From Rhytidiadelphus loreus (Eukaryota; Streptophyta; Bryopsida; Hypnales; Hylocomiaceae), in the NCBI GenBank assembly GCA_947034895.1, contig OX344765.1, positions 19,039,001-19,103,000 on the forward strand: a stretch of DNA of 64,000 nucleotides. The letters are read 5' to 3'. Shown here in pieces: positions 38,500 through 48,156 of the stretch. A program made the translations under genes and the position numbers. Within the stretch, counting starts at the first letter, position 1. The number at the start of each line of letters is the position of its first letter. Under the pieces are notes generated by a model. The model was not told where the DNA came from. It saw only the letters and a list, made by a program, of their open reading frames with translations, and did not search any database.

Positions 38500-39880
38500 A
38501 AAACCGCATGCAGACAACTTTGAATGAAGCACTAGAAGAAAACTGTGTTAGAATCCCTGAAAACACGTCACCTTGTTTTCGTGAAGTTCTCGTTTCAAAA
38601 CGTAGAAAAATGTTTTGACTTCCGCATTTTGCCTGCGTTTTGAAACGGGAACTTAACAAAAACAAGGTGATGTGTTTTCAGGGATTCTAACACAGTTTCT
38701 TCTAGTGAAGGGTCTTGAGCTTCATGAACAAAAGCAAGCGCCTATTTGCCAATCATGTCGTTGGGAAGCCTTTACAGGGCATTCGGAGATTCCCGGACAA
38801 ATGCTCGTCAATTGCCACATGGACCACTTCCGGCGTCGCCTCTTTGCCGAATACATCATGGTTGAACCGGTCGACCGGAAGAGGTAAAAGCAAGAGCACT
38901 CACAACCCATCCACGTTCATAGGGGAAGTCAACTTCTTCCTCGAAAGATGGTGACACATGGTCACCCATGAAGCACACCAAGACCCACCTCGCGAACAGG
39001 ACGTCACTTGCATTCAAGGAGCTCTTGGGCGCAAGGAAGGACGATGCTGTGATACACATTCTCCCCAAGTTGTTTGAGTGTACTTGGTAGCAGCGACGGC
39101 CATCCACCGTCCACGTCCTAGCATCCGGAGTTTGGGAGGGTGAGAACCAAAAACGGTCGACTTTTCCCGGGAAGTGCACTGGTGTGAAGAGAGTGCCCAT
39201 CGGAGTACCTATTGGCTGCTCATAACTCAATCCGTCAAGCGGATGTGCCGTCGTCCGAATACCACGGTGCATAGTGAGAGCCAAGTTGGTTTATGACGAC
39301 ACACATGCACTCGACGGCTTGAGTTATGAGCAGTCAATACATACTTCGATGGACACCCTCCCCACACCGATCCACCGCCCCGAGAATAGTAGACCGCATC
39401 TGGCACATGTCCACAGAAACCCCGGATGCCGGGAGAAGGACGGTGGATGGACGTTGCTGCTACCAAGTACCTTAGAACAACAGGAGGAGAATGTGCATGA
39501 CAACGTCGTCCTTCCTTGCGCCGAGGAGCTCCTTGAATGCAAGTGACACCCTATGAAGATCAGGGCCATGGATTCTTGTGCCATGAATCCCCTATGCATA
39601 TTGGTGTTCGGACAGAAGATGGGCCGCGAGCGTCCCTACTTTTTTGCTCTACACCGAGTCAACAAGTTCAACCATGAACGAGCCAACACGATAACAACGC
39701 CCGAATGGATCCACACCGCACTTGACGAGCATTTGTCCGCGTGTCTCCGAGTGCCCTGCAAGGTCCTCACAAGCGATATGAATAGCAAATAAACGCACAC
39801 TGGTGTTGGTGAAATGGTGGTCCGCTCACAGTCTACAATGTGCAAACTAGAGGGGGTGTAAGCAACGTGGGGACGTGGTC
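38500..39880. repeat. Foldback unit B, paralogue of unit A
   Basis: It is collinear with unit A from GGGTCTTGAGCTTCATGAAC at about 38709 through GGTGTTGGTGAAATGGTGG at about 39802, with the hairpin centre near 39270. Its left edge has been split by a CACTA MITE (38530-38707). Sequence left of the MITE (from about 38470) still matches unit A flanking DNA. Confidence 0.8.
38530..38707. mobile_element. CACTA-type MITE inserted in foldback unit B
   Basis: The element begins CACTAGAAGAAAACTGTGTT and ends in the reverse complement of CACTAGAAGAAACTGTGTT. The arms of about 75 bp are nearly identical (AGAATCCCTGAAAACAC in both). AAG is duplicated at 38527-38529 and 38708-38710. The paralogous site in unit A (about 37269-37285) is empty with a single AAG. 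Confidence 0.9.
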
Positions 39881-40179
39881 GACACCCGGAAACTAGATCG
39901 CCTTGCTGTTGGAGAGAGCAAGTATCCTGTACAAAAAGGCCAACGGTCAATTCCGGACTTGGGGGGGCAAAATAGCGCACTCAAAGACCACGTAGGGTAC
40001 TGATAAGCCCACCTTATGATATACGGAGTCCTCAACCTCATTTACAATCGCACCAGGGTGACGTCCAGGCCTTCCTCCTTTGGGGCCACGAAGCCGAAGC
40101 CAGAGCACTCTGAGTCCCACCTTCGTCTGCCTGTGATGAATGTCGAGGCCCCAAGAGAAGGGGTTGGTGGACAAGTATT

Positions 40180-40610
40180 GTGACACCATTGCCGGGATGG
40201 GGACTATTGTGAACAGGGTGCCTATCAGCACACCTGTTGGCTGCTCAGAACAAGGACCTTCAAGTGGGAGTGGAACATTCATATCCAACAATGCGCAATC
40301 ATCGAACACATGCTGTTATGCATTTTTCGAGGAATGAGCAGAGCTGGATATCATTGCTCCACTCCCACTTGAGGGCTCGCATTGTGAGCAGCGAACAGGT
40401 GCGTCGATACGCCCCCTGTCCACAATAGTCCCCATCCCGACAATGGTAGAGCGGCTGCAGTCAAAGCCCACGGAGACGGAAGGATGTTGCGGAGGAGGAC
40501 GACGCATGACGGTGGCTCTCATGGTGTACCTCGAATGATGACGGAGGGAGGGGTTCATGGCAACGCCTCCCGTCGTTGCCCTTGCCATTCCCGTGAACGC
40601 AAGGCGCATC
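40180..40610. repeat. Foldback unit E (short hairpin of the same family)
   Basis: CACACCTGTTGGCTGCTCAG at about 40226 pairs with CGCATTGTGAGCAGCGAACAGGTG near 40378-40401. Pairing extends to the CATTGCCGGGATGGGGACT / AGTCCCCATCCCGACAATGG blocks. It corresponds to the inner part of units C and D only. Confidence 0.7.
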
Positions 40611-40654
40611 CAATTCCTGTGAACGCAAGGAGCAATGCCTTCCGAGTTCTCCGC

Positions 40655-41665
40655 GTGCGAGCTGATGATGCTGCCCACGGTTCAGACCGCACGGTCTAAA
40701 CTGCAGGCGCCGACGCTCCAACCATCGTCGCTTCGTGATGATTCTCCAGCTTGATCAACACCAGCAAGAGTCTATTTGCCGATCACATCGTCGTGAGGTC
40801 CTCGCACGGCACTCCGAGGTTCGCAGTCAAATGCTCGTCCACTACAGTGCGGACCCATGCTGTCGTCATCCCATAGCTGGATGGATCATTGCTGAACCCG
40901 CTCTTGTGTTTACAAGAACCCACCCCGTAACAAAGTGCGCCTTGTATTCACGGGACTTCCAGTGCGCAACGACGGGAGGCGTTGGCATGGATGCACTCCT
41001 CGCATCGTTCAAGGGCACCGTTATCGAGGGTTGGCACCGAAACTGGTCAACCTTTGCCGGGATGGGGACTTCCGCGAAAAGGTGCCTATCAGCGCACCTG
41101 TTGTCTGCTCATAACAAGTGCCCTCAAGTGAGAGTCGAACAGTCATATCCAACAATGCGCAATCATCGAACACATGCTCCTGTGCATTTTCCGAGGAATG
41201 AGCAGAGTTGGATATCATTGCTCCACTCTCACTCGAGGGCTCGCATTGTGAGCAGCCAACAGGTGCGTTGATAGGCCCCATCCACGGCAGTCCCCATCCC
41301 GGCAATGGTAGACCGGCTACGGTCGAAGCCCACGGAGACGCAAGAAGTCGCGGAGGAGGACGACGCAGGTTGGTGGCTCTCCTAGTGTACCTCCAACGAT
41401 GACGGAGGGAGGGGTTCATGACAACGCCTCCCGTGGTTGCCCTTGGAAGTCCCGTGAACGCAAGGCGCATTTGCTCCACACAAGAGACGCGTTCAACAAT
41501 GATCCATCCAGCACGTTGACATCGTTCGAATTGGTCAGCACTACAATGGACGAATATTTTCCGGACCTTCTGAGTGTGCCGTGCAACGAACACCCAAACG
41601 ATATGATCGGCAAATAGATGCCTACTGGCGTTGGTGAAATGATGTTGCGAGGACCTTTCATCTGC
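40655..41665. repeat. Foldback unit C
   Basis: The hairpin centre is near 41185. The left arm contains TTTGCCGGGATGGGGACT and the right arm AGTCCCCATCCCGGCAATGG. The outer ends CATCGTCGTGAGGTC and GGTGTTGGTGAAATGATG are diverged from units A and B but homologous. A conserved module (GATGCTGCCCACGG, a 20 bp palindrome at 40681-40700, then CTGCAGGCGCCGACG) stands at its left edge and recurs before unit D. Confidence 0.75.
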
Positions 41666-43437
41666 GTGCTACGATGTACAGAAGCCTACTCTACGGGGTC
41701 GGGGACTCGTGTTCAAAAAGTGAGAATATTTGTATTAGTGTATCCAATGTGGGAATGAGTATATTGTTGACAAGAATGAACTGAAAATGTCTCTACAATT
41801 CTCTAATAAATGAGATGCATTTGTAAATGTCATTTATGTTGTAGCAATGTTCAGCAATGTCAATGTGACCTTCGCAGACGAGTTGAGGATGTTGCCCACG
41901 TTTCAGACCGCGCGGTCTGAACCGCAGGCGCCGACGTTCCAACCTCTGTCGCCTCGTGATGACGCAAGGTGCATCCAATTCCCGTGAGCACAAGGAGCAA
42001 TGCCTACCAAGTTCTCCGCGTGCGAGCTGATGATGCTGCCCACGGTTCAGACCGCACGGTCTAAACTGCAGGCGCCGACGCTCCAACCATCGTCGCTTCG
42101 TGATGACTCTCCAGCTTGATCAACACCAGCAAGAGTCTATTCGCCGATCACATCATCGTGAGGTCCTCGCACGGCACTTCGAGGTTCGCGGTCAAATGCT
42201 CGTCCACTGTAGTGCGGACCCATGCTGGTGTCGTCCCTTTGCCGGATGGATCATTGCTGAACCCGCTCTTGTAATGAGAAGAGGCAAGGACATGGATACC
42301 CCATCCACGGTTACGTCAAGAACGTCCTCTTCACATCCCGGAACCCACCGCCTAGCGGAGTACGTGTTGTGTTCACAAGACTTCCAGTGCACAACCAGGG
42401 GAGGCGTTGTCATGAACGCCCTCCTCCAACCGTTCAAGGGCACCCCATCCGTGCGACCGTCGTCTCCCTCCGCCACATCCTCGCGTTCTCCGTGGGCTTC
42501 GACCGCAGCCGGTCTACCATTGCCGGGATGGGGACTGCCGTGAAAGGTGCATATCAACGCACCTGTTGGCTGTTGATAACAAATGCCTTCAAGTGAGATT
42601 GGAACACTCATATCCAACAATGCGCAATCATCGAACACATGCTCCTGTGCATTTTCCAAGGAATGAGCAGAGTTGGATATCATTGCTCCACTCTCACTCG
42701 AGGGCATTGTGAGCAGCCAACAAGTGCGTTGATAGGCACCCTGTCCACGGCAGTCCCCATCCCGGCAATGGTAGACCGGCTGCGGTCGAAGCCCACGGAG
42801 AACGCGAGGATGTGGCGGAGGGGGATGCATGACGGTGGCTCTCCTGGTGTACCTTCAACGATGGTTGCCCTTGGAAGTCCCGTGAACGCAAGGCGCATCC
42901 GCTCCACACAAGAGACGAGTTCAACAACGATCCATCCAGCACGTTCGAATTGGTCAGCACTACAATGGACGAATATTTTCCGGACCTTCTCAAGGTGCCC
43001 TACAACGGCCACCCACACGATATGATCGGCAAATAGATGCCTACTGGCGTTGGTGAAATGATGTTACGACGAAGGGAACCACGCTCTATGGGATCGGGGA
43101 CTCGTGTTAAAAAAATGCGGGTATTTGTATTAGTCTATCCAATGTGGGAAACAGTATATTGTTGACAAGAATGATGAACTGAAAATGTTTCTAAAATTTT
43201 GAAAATGTTTCTAAAATATCTCTAATGAGATGCATCTGTAAATGTCATTTATGTTGTATGGGAAAGTCATCCGTGGCTCACCATGAGTCCACGTTCAGCA
43301 ATGTTAGTGGAGCTATTACTAAAAGCAATGAAGGGTAGACCGGACTTTGGACTTGGAACATGACTGTGCAGCCTTCCGTCGTAACCTTCGCAGACGAGTT
43401 GAGGATGCTGCCCACGGTTCAGACCGCGCGGTCTGAA
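40681..43437. repeat. Four palindrome modules flanking foldback units
   Basis: The 20 bp palindrome lies at 40681-40700, 41902-41921, 42046-42065 and 43418-43437. In every copy it is preceded by GATGYTGCCCACG and followed by a ..GCAGGCGCCGACG-like or GTAGGCGCTGACA segment. Two copies carry CGCACGGTCTAA instead of CGCGCGGTCTGA. Confidence 0.85.
42020..43075. repeat. Foldback unit D with near-identical inner arms
   Basis: It repeats unit C with a step of about 1.37 kb. A block of at least 60 bp at about 42478-42541 is the exact reverse complement of about 42752-42816 (it includes GCCGGTCTACCATTGCCGGG). The outer arms are more diverged. The palindrome module is at 42046-42065. Near-identical inner arms suggest recent arm-to-arm gene conversion or recent origin. 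Confidence 0.8.
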
Positions 43438-43439
43438 CT

Positions 43440-43993
43440 GTAGGCGCTGACACTCCAACCTTCGTCGCGTCGGCCACTTGGGGAGGTGACTGCCCGGAGG
43501 GATCCTGCACAACGAAGACAATGGTCACGACCGTGCAAACGTGATTGCGATTTTCTGGACGAGCTCCGGAAAGACAAAGTTCAGAGTGGGAAAAGAGGAG
43601 CAACGGAGTATTCGATGGACAAACAATTTCACACCATCCTAGACTACAGCCTAGTGTAGGGCGGGAAAAAATTGTTTCTCCATCAAACTCATCCGTCGTC
43701 CCCTGCGTACCTCAATTCATCCCAAGGGAGCAAACAACCCACCTTACCACATACGTACACCGTCGCACCATGTGCTCGTTAGCAGTGATGTCTTCTTATA
43801 GGGAAGTCGAGGTCACGTCCTCGCCCGCGTCGCCCGGCGCCTCGCAACTGTCGGAGGAGCCCACTCCTTCCGTCGTCTGGGTCCGCCGTCGCTTCATCCG
43901 TCGAGGGCCCCTTCGCGCACTGTCGACGGAGTGCCCGCCGAAAGCGCGAACGCGGCGCAGCCCCTGCACACCCATCCATTTCCGCTTGGTGCA
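43440..43993. other. Region between foldback units and coding block, no firm gene
   Basis: A 167 aa plus-strand frame (43545-44048) overlaps the end of the minus-strand FCP1-like ORF and has no recognisable domain. I see nothing else here. Confidence 0.35.
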
Positions 43994-45019
43994 TCAACCC
44001 TTTTCTTTCTTTTGCACCACGTGCTTCGCTCTTCGACAGACGAAATGATCGTTCCCGTCTCTACTGTACGTGCCGACGAACTCTGGATACTCCAGCAAGA
44101 GAGACCTGTCCTGCAACGTAGCTAACCCGCGCACATTGAGTCTGAAAAAGGGCGTCGTGAGGTTTCCGAAAAACGGATTCCGAGACACGTACTGCGACAC
44201 GCTAAGACCGGACTCTAGCAGGCCCTTGAGATAGAGTCGCAACGTCCTGTCCAAGGTGGAATCGTGCGGGCTGCCAATGTACGACAACGGGAAGATGGCA
44301 TTGTGCACGGGATTGAGGATGCTGCTCTCGGGGGAGGAATCGATGAGCAGTGTGTTGCTGGAATTGGCCCTGAACGTGCCGGATTTGAACCTATCTCCAT
44401 ACCAGACGGCCTTGTGCAGAACCTTGAGCCTCAGCCTCCCCTCGGGATGGTCGGGGAACTGAACGTACGTGTCCTCGTCCACGTCGGTATCCCACTCGGG
44501 TTGGTAGGGGTGCGCCGGACAAGGCAACGAGGGGAGGTGTGGGGGGGGCCTACACCTGCACAACTGCCACGATCGTCTCTCCACGATGGAGGTGCAGTCC
44601 TCGAGCGTGAGCACGCGCATGGACGAGCGCTCCAAGCCGCGGAAGAGGAAATCGATCATAGGATTGGCCACGACGGCCGGCAGCCTCGTCCACATAGACA
44701 AGCGAAACCTCTTCGCCAGGCCTCTGAGGAATTCGCGCACTTCCGGACGACACGAGAGGGAGAACTCGCCGAAGACGTGGCATTTCATCGGATCGTAATC
44801 GTCCTCCGATGGTGCGCTTGCTGCGGGCGAGCGACCGGATCCGAGGGGCCCGACGTGCTCAACTTGGCATAGGACTCCTTCCAACTCCAAGACAACAAAA
44901 TAACTGTACAAGGGCAAAGCAATGGGAGGCGGCGGCGCAGGCAATGGCAACGAGGCCTGCGTATGCGAAATCCCTTGTTCAAAGTAGTATTTGAAAATTG
45001 AATAAACGGGAGTCCACAA
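43994..45019 (-). CDS. FCP1/NIF (CTD phosphatase-like) domain protein, catalytically degenerate
   Basis: The 341 aa frame carries a plant-type FCP1 homology domain of the HAD superfamily, normally an aspartate-based phosphatase acting on RNA polymerase II CTD or related phosphoproteins. Visible landmarks are F-V-V-L-E-L-E-G-V-L (41-50) at the usual D-L-N/D-L-D motif, S-C-R-P-E-V-R-E-F-L (89-98), S-M-W-T-R (108-112) and N-T-L-L-I-D-S-S-P-E (222-231) followed by N-P-V-H-N-A-I-F-P. The tail L-Y-L-K-G-L then N-P-F also fits plant members. The nucleophile Asp is Glu, and one Asp of the D-D-S-P motif is Ser, so activity is doubtful. A Pro-rich insertion (157-175) could be an unspliced intron. The real start is unclear; an acceptor-like CAG precedes the domain and an upstream exon ends in a good donor, so it may be the 3' part of a larger gene. 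Confidence 0.7.
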   Translation of the reverse strand: MWTPVYSIFKYYFEQGISHTQASLPLPAPPPPIALPLYSYFVVLELEGVLCQVEHVGPLGSGRSPAASAPSEDDYDPMKCHVFGEFSLSCRPEVREFLRGLAKRFRLSMWTRLPAVVANPMIDFLFRGLERSSMRVLTLEDCTSIVERRSWQLCRCRPPPHLPSLPCPAHPYQPEWDTDVDEDTYVQFPDHPEGRLRLKVLHKAVWYGDRFKSGTFRANSSNTLLIDSSPESSILNPVHNAIFPLSYIGSPHDSTLDRTLRLYLKGLLESGLSVSQYVSRNPFFGNLTTPFFRLNVRGLATLQDRSLLLEYPEFVGTYSRDGNDHFVCRRAKHVVQKKEKG

Positions 45020-45191
45020 TTGAAAATGCGCCCCCCCCCCAACAGGTGTGGGAGGCTTGAATACAGAGACGTGAACCCTTGTCCATTATCATCCTCTTTC
45101 TAAACGAGATCCACGTCCGATCCCTACAAACTATCTAGGCAAGCGCTACGGAGGCAATGAGCAAAGGGATGCAAGGAGATCGAGCCTCACC

Positions 45192-45463
45192 TTTGTTACA
45201 TCCGGAGTGGTGGCTGCAACGGGAGTGGTGGCCGCGACGGGAGTGGTGGCACGCCTCGTGGCGGCGCGAGTCTGGACACCCGCGACGATGGGAGACATGA
45301 CCTGTGCAGCTTGCGGAGGGGGGAGTTCCACCTCAGAGATCGGAGGGGGGACTTCAGCAATGGCGGGAGCCTCCAGTGCCATCGGTGGCGGACAAGGAGG
45401 GCAACTCGGTCGACGGAGTACCAGTGCAAACTCTTCGCCCAACCCAAGAGCATGGCCACCCTG
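45192..45463 (-). CDS. Pro/Ala-rich exon with VQTRAATRR motif
   Basis: This probable internal exon runs from an acceptor-like GGTTCAG (near 45464) to a donor AAG|GTGAGG (near 45191). It encodes a low-complexity Pro/Ala segment ending VAGVQTRAATRR and a repeated ATTPVA unit produced by an 18 bp tandem repeat at about 45205-45250. No enzymatic domain is seen. It lies between the coiled-coil frame and the FCP1-like frame, all on the same strand, consistent with one transcript. Confidence 0.4.
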
Positions 45464-45857
45464 AACCGCAAATGCCAATTGCCAAGAGCGTAACTACATT
45501 GCCCAAGAGGACTCGGGATAGAAAGCACAATGCACAACACTCTACATTGCACATCACTCAACGCCACGAATTCCCGAAAACACGAATTGCCAAAAAACGA
45601 AACCGATATATTACAATTAGAATACAATGTTTGTACAAACTTTACGAACAGTGTTTCACGAACAATCCGAAAATCACGTCTGTACAACTAAAATGTCTGT
45701 ACAACTAAAATCGTCACAGGCCTTGCCAAAAGGGCTCCTACATCTATGGGCCTGTCGCTCCATGGACGGTGGACCCGTCGGGACGACCTTCGATCGGCCC
45801 GACGTAACACCCTCACATAGCTTCCACACCTGGAAGCGCAATTCAAAAGATGGGGAG

Positions 45858-46555
45858 CTATGTGGAGGGGTTACCCACCGTGGGAGTCTGGACGTCGTCG
45901 GAGGGTGAGTCGACTGGCGCATGCTCCTCGTGCCTCGCAGGGGGCAGCGCCGGAGCGATTGGGGCCTGCAAGGGAGCATACTGCTGGGTCAAGTTAGTGA
46001 AGGAGACCTCCATATCTCCCAAGTCGACTTCCAAGTCGTAAGGGTCATTGTCGTAGATGCTCGGACGATGCACTGGCCCAGCGACATGCACAAACGGAAA
46101 TTGACTGAGGGCTAGGTCATCGAATCTGTCTGGATCGTCAACGACACTCACCGAAATATTTGCAGCCTCTCCTAAACCCAGCTGTCGAAGTCCGGACGCT
46201 GCGGTGGCCGTGGCGGCGGAAATCGAATTCGTGGTGGAGACTCCGGAGACGTTGTGGAGCTTGCTCACAGGAATGGGAGTCACAGCCATCGGAGGGGCAC
46301 TTGTCTGCACGGCCTGCTTCGCCAGAATCTGCTCCTGCAGTTGCTTGAGCAACAAGGTGTTCGTCTCGCGATCCCTCCTGTATTCCATTTCCTTCTCGGC
46401 CTGCAGCCTTCGCTCCTCCACGAGTTCCTTCTCGGCCTGCAGCCTTCGCTCCTCCACGAGTTCCTTCTCCTTCTGCGCCTTCTTGGCCTTCCGCTTCACC
46501 TTCTTCTCCTCCTCCACCCGCTCCCTCTCCCTCTTGAGCTCCCGATCCTTCTCCC
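45858..46555 (-). CDS. Coiled-coil segment, frameshifted from the upstream acidic ORF
   Basis: Residues 1-80 of the 219 aa frame (46517-45858) are almost entirely charged heptad-like helix (KKVKRKAKKAQKEKELVEER). A 12-residue unit ELVEERRLQAEK is present twice through a 36 bp tandem duplication at about 46399-46470. Reading continues upstream without a stop to the end of the preceding frame (46556), where helix sequence in the other frame (EMMLERERQRHSGALDKRND) leads directly into it. A one-base frame change near 46556-46562 therefore splits one gene. The 3' end reaches a plausible donor (GTGG|GTAACC) near 45878. Confidence 0.5.
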
Positions 46556-48049
46556 TTAATCCCTCACGAGGTTGTCGATGGCGTCATTGCGCTTGTCGAG
46601 CGCCCCCGAGTGCCTCTGCCTTTCCCGCTCGAGCATCATCTCCACGTACGCGAGGTTGATCCCTGCCTTGACGTCCATGTGGATGGGTTTGGCGTCCATG
46701 TCCACCGCGGCCGGAGTCCCTCCTGCCTCGGAGGAAGTCCCCGCGTCCGATGTTGCCGCTTCCGCCGCGGCCTTGGCCATCTTGCTGTACTCGTCTCTGC
46801 CGGTTGCTGCCAAGGCCAGTCGGTTGTCCAAGTCTCCGTCGTCCATCTCGTCCAGATCGATCGGGCTGCTCTTTGTATTCGTGGACTTGAGGGCGAGTTG
46901 CCGGTACACGGCGCGCGTATGGGCCATGAGCAGAAGCTCGCCTGCGCTGGCGGCAGGCAGTTCCGACTCCAGGATGTCGACGCTGACCTGCGCACCGATC
47001 AGCTTCATCATGTTCTCATCCCCATTGAGATCGGATGGATCGCGGATGGACCTCAATTCCTGGACAATCGCCTGCGACGCCTGAATCCTACATTCCACGG
47101 AGTCATCACTGGGATTCGCGGGAGAGGCGGCGAGGTCGGTCCTCACACTCGCCACCTCCGCCTGCCTGGCCGAAGACAGTAGTCTCTGCAATGCAGCCAA
47201 ATCAGCCTGCAGGTCCTGAATGAGCATTCTCGGGGGAGGGGGCAGAAGAGACTCCTCTGCAGGAGTGGACACCTCCACTGCAGCTGCCTGCGGTCGGGGA
47301 GTGGGAACGCGGAAGACATGTGGCCGTGTTTCAGACCGCGCGGTCAGAACTGGAGCGCGGCGATCCTCGGAAGATTGGGTGACGGGATCTGACTGCAGGG
47401 CCGGATCTTCAGGTCGGGGGGAAGCAGAGGGAGTGCGAGGAGATGGAGGTGGAGGTGGAGGGGACAGTAGTCGGTTTGCGGAGGGAGACGGGGGGTTGGA
47501 GGGAGAGAGAGGAGTGTGCGGGTGCATATCAGACCGCGCGGTCTGATTCCTGCGCGGAGGCGCACTCGAGCTCCGCGGGGAGGCTGGCGTCGAATCAGAC
47601 CGCGCGGTCTGATCCGTCTCCCTCTGGACAGAGTGGACGTTGGACACCGAGGCATCTCCGTGGTCTGAAACATCGTCGCCTTCGCCGTCTCGCCCTCCCG
47701 CGCGGTCGACGTCTTCATCTTCGTCCTTGTCCTCGTCGTCCTCGTCCTCGTCCTCGTCCTTCTCCTTCTCCACTTCCGAGTCGGAGTCGCTTCCATCGCG
47801 GAGGTTGAGAACGCCTTCTTGCGATTCCTCCTTGCCCTCTCTTTCATCATCCGAAGACTCGCTCTCCACGGGGTCGGGGTCCTGGAGCCTCCGTGTCTAA
47901 GACTTGGGGTCGTAGATGAAGTCGAGGGTGTGCGGCTGCGGCACCAAGATGTCGGGCCACATCTGTGTATCGATTCGAGCGTGCACGCTCTGGCGCAGGA
48001 GGCACTTATCGGTGGGGCGCACAAAGGAGACGGAGCTCCGACACAACAT
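46556..48049 (-). CDS. Terminal methyltransferase-like exon plus acidic low-complexity region
   Basis: An acceptor CACTGCAG|ATG places the exon start at 48049. The first 50 residues complete the methyltransferase fold (motif II-like S-F-V-R-P-T-D-K-C-L-L-R). A TAG at 47897-47899 follows, yet the same frame stays open for another 446 codons: an Asp/Glu run (GAC/GAG repeats near 47725-47765), a Ser/Pro-rich region and a helical C-terminus. Three copies of the 20 bp palindrome (47594-47613, 47528-47547, 47330-47349) are read in frame as QTARSD, QTARSD and LTARSE. Without the stop this would be the C-terminal half of the upstream protein. Otherwise the acidic ORF would need its own start; a GTG at 47869 is the best in-frame candidate, and none is convincing. 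Confidence 0.5.
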
Positions 48050-48156
48050 CTGCAGTGCCAAACAAGGCACACGGCATGAATTCTCCGAATGACGCATTCA
48101 GACGGTCAGATGAGCTCTACATTGGAAGCGAGAAAGGGAAGGAGTGGAGAGCTTAC

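Noticed and set aside
37424..43025. Many 100-210 aa ORFs across the foldback units
   Set aside because: The same peptides appear on both strands and in several copies because the DNA is inverted and repeated. None has domain-like features.
43418..43437. Palindrome as a Helitron 3' hairpin
   Set aside because: Helitron ends need a hairpin shortly before CTRR and a 5' TC end with a RepHel gene. No consistent CTRR follows the copies and no Rep/helicase frame is seen.
44264..44872. A 202 aa plus-strand ORF
   Set aside because: It is antisense to the FCP1-like domain, whose motifs are clear on the minus strand.
47344..48072. A 242 aa minus-strand ORF in a second frame
   Set aside because: It overlaps the acidic ORF and reads its GAC/GAG repeats as Thr/Arg runs. 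The acidic frame is continuous with the methyltransferase-like exon and better supported.
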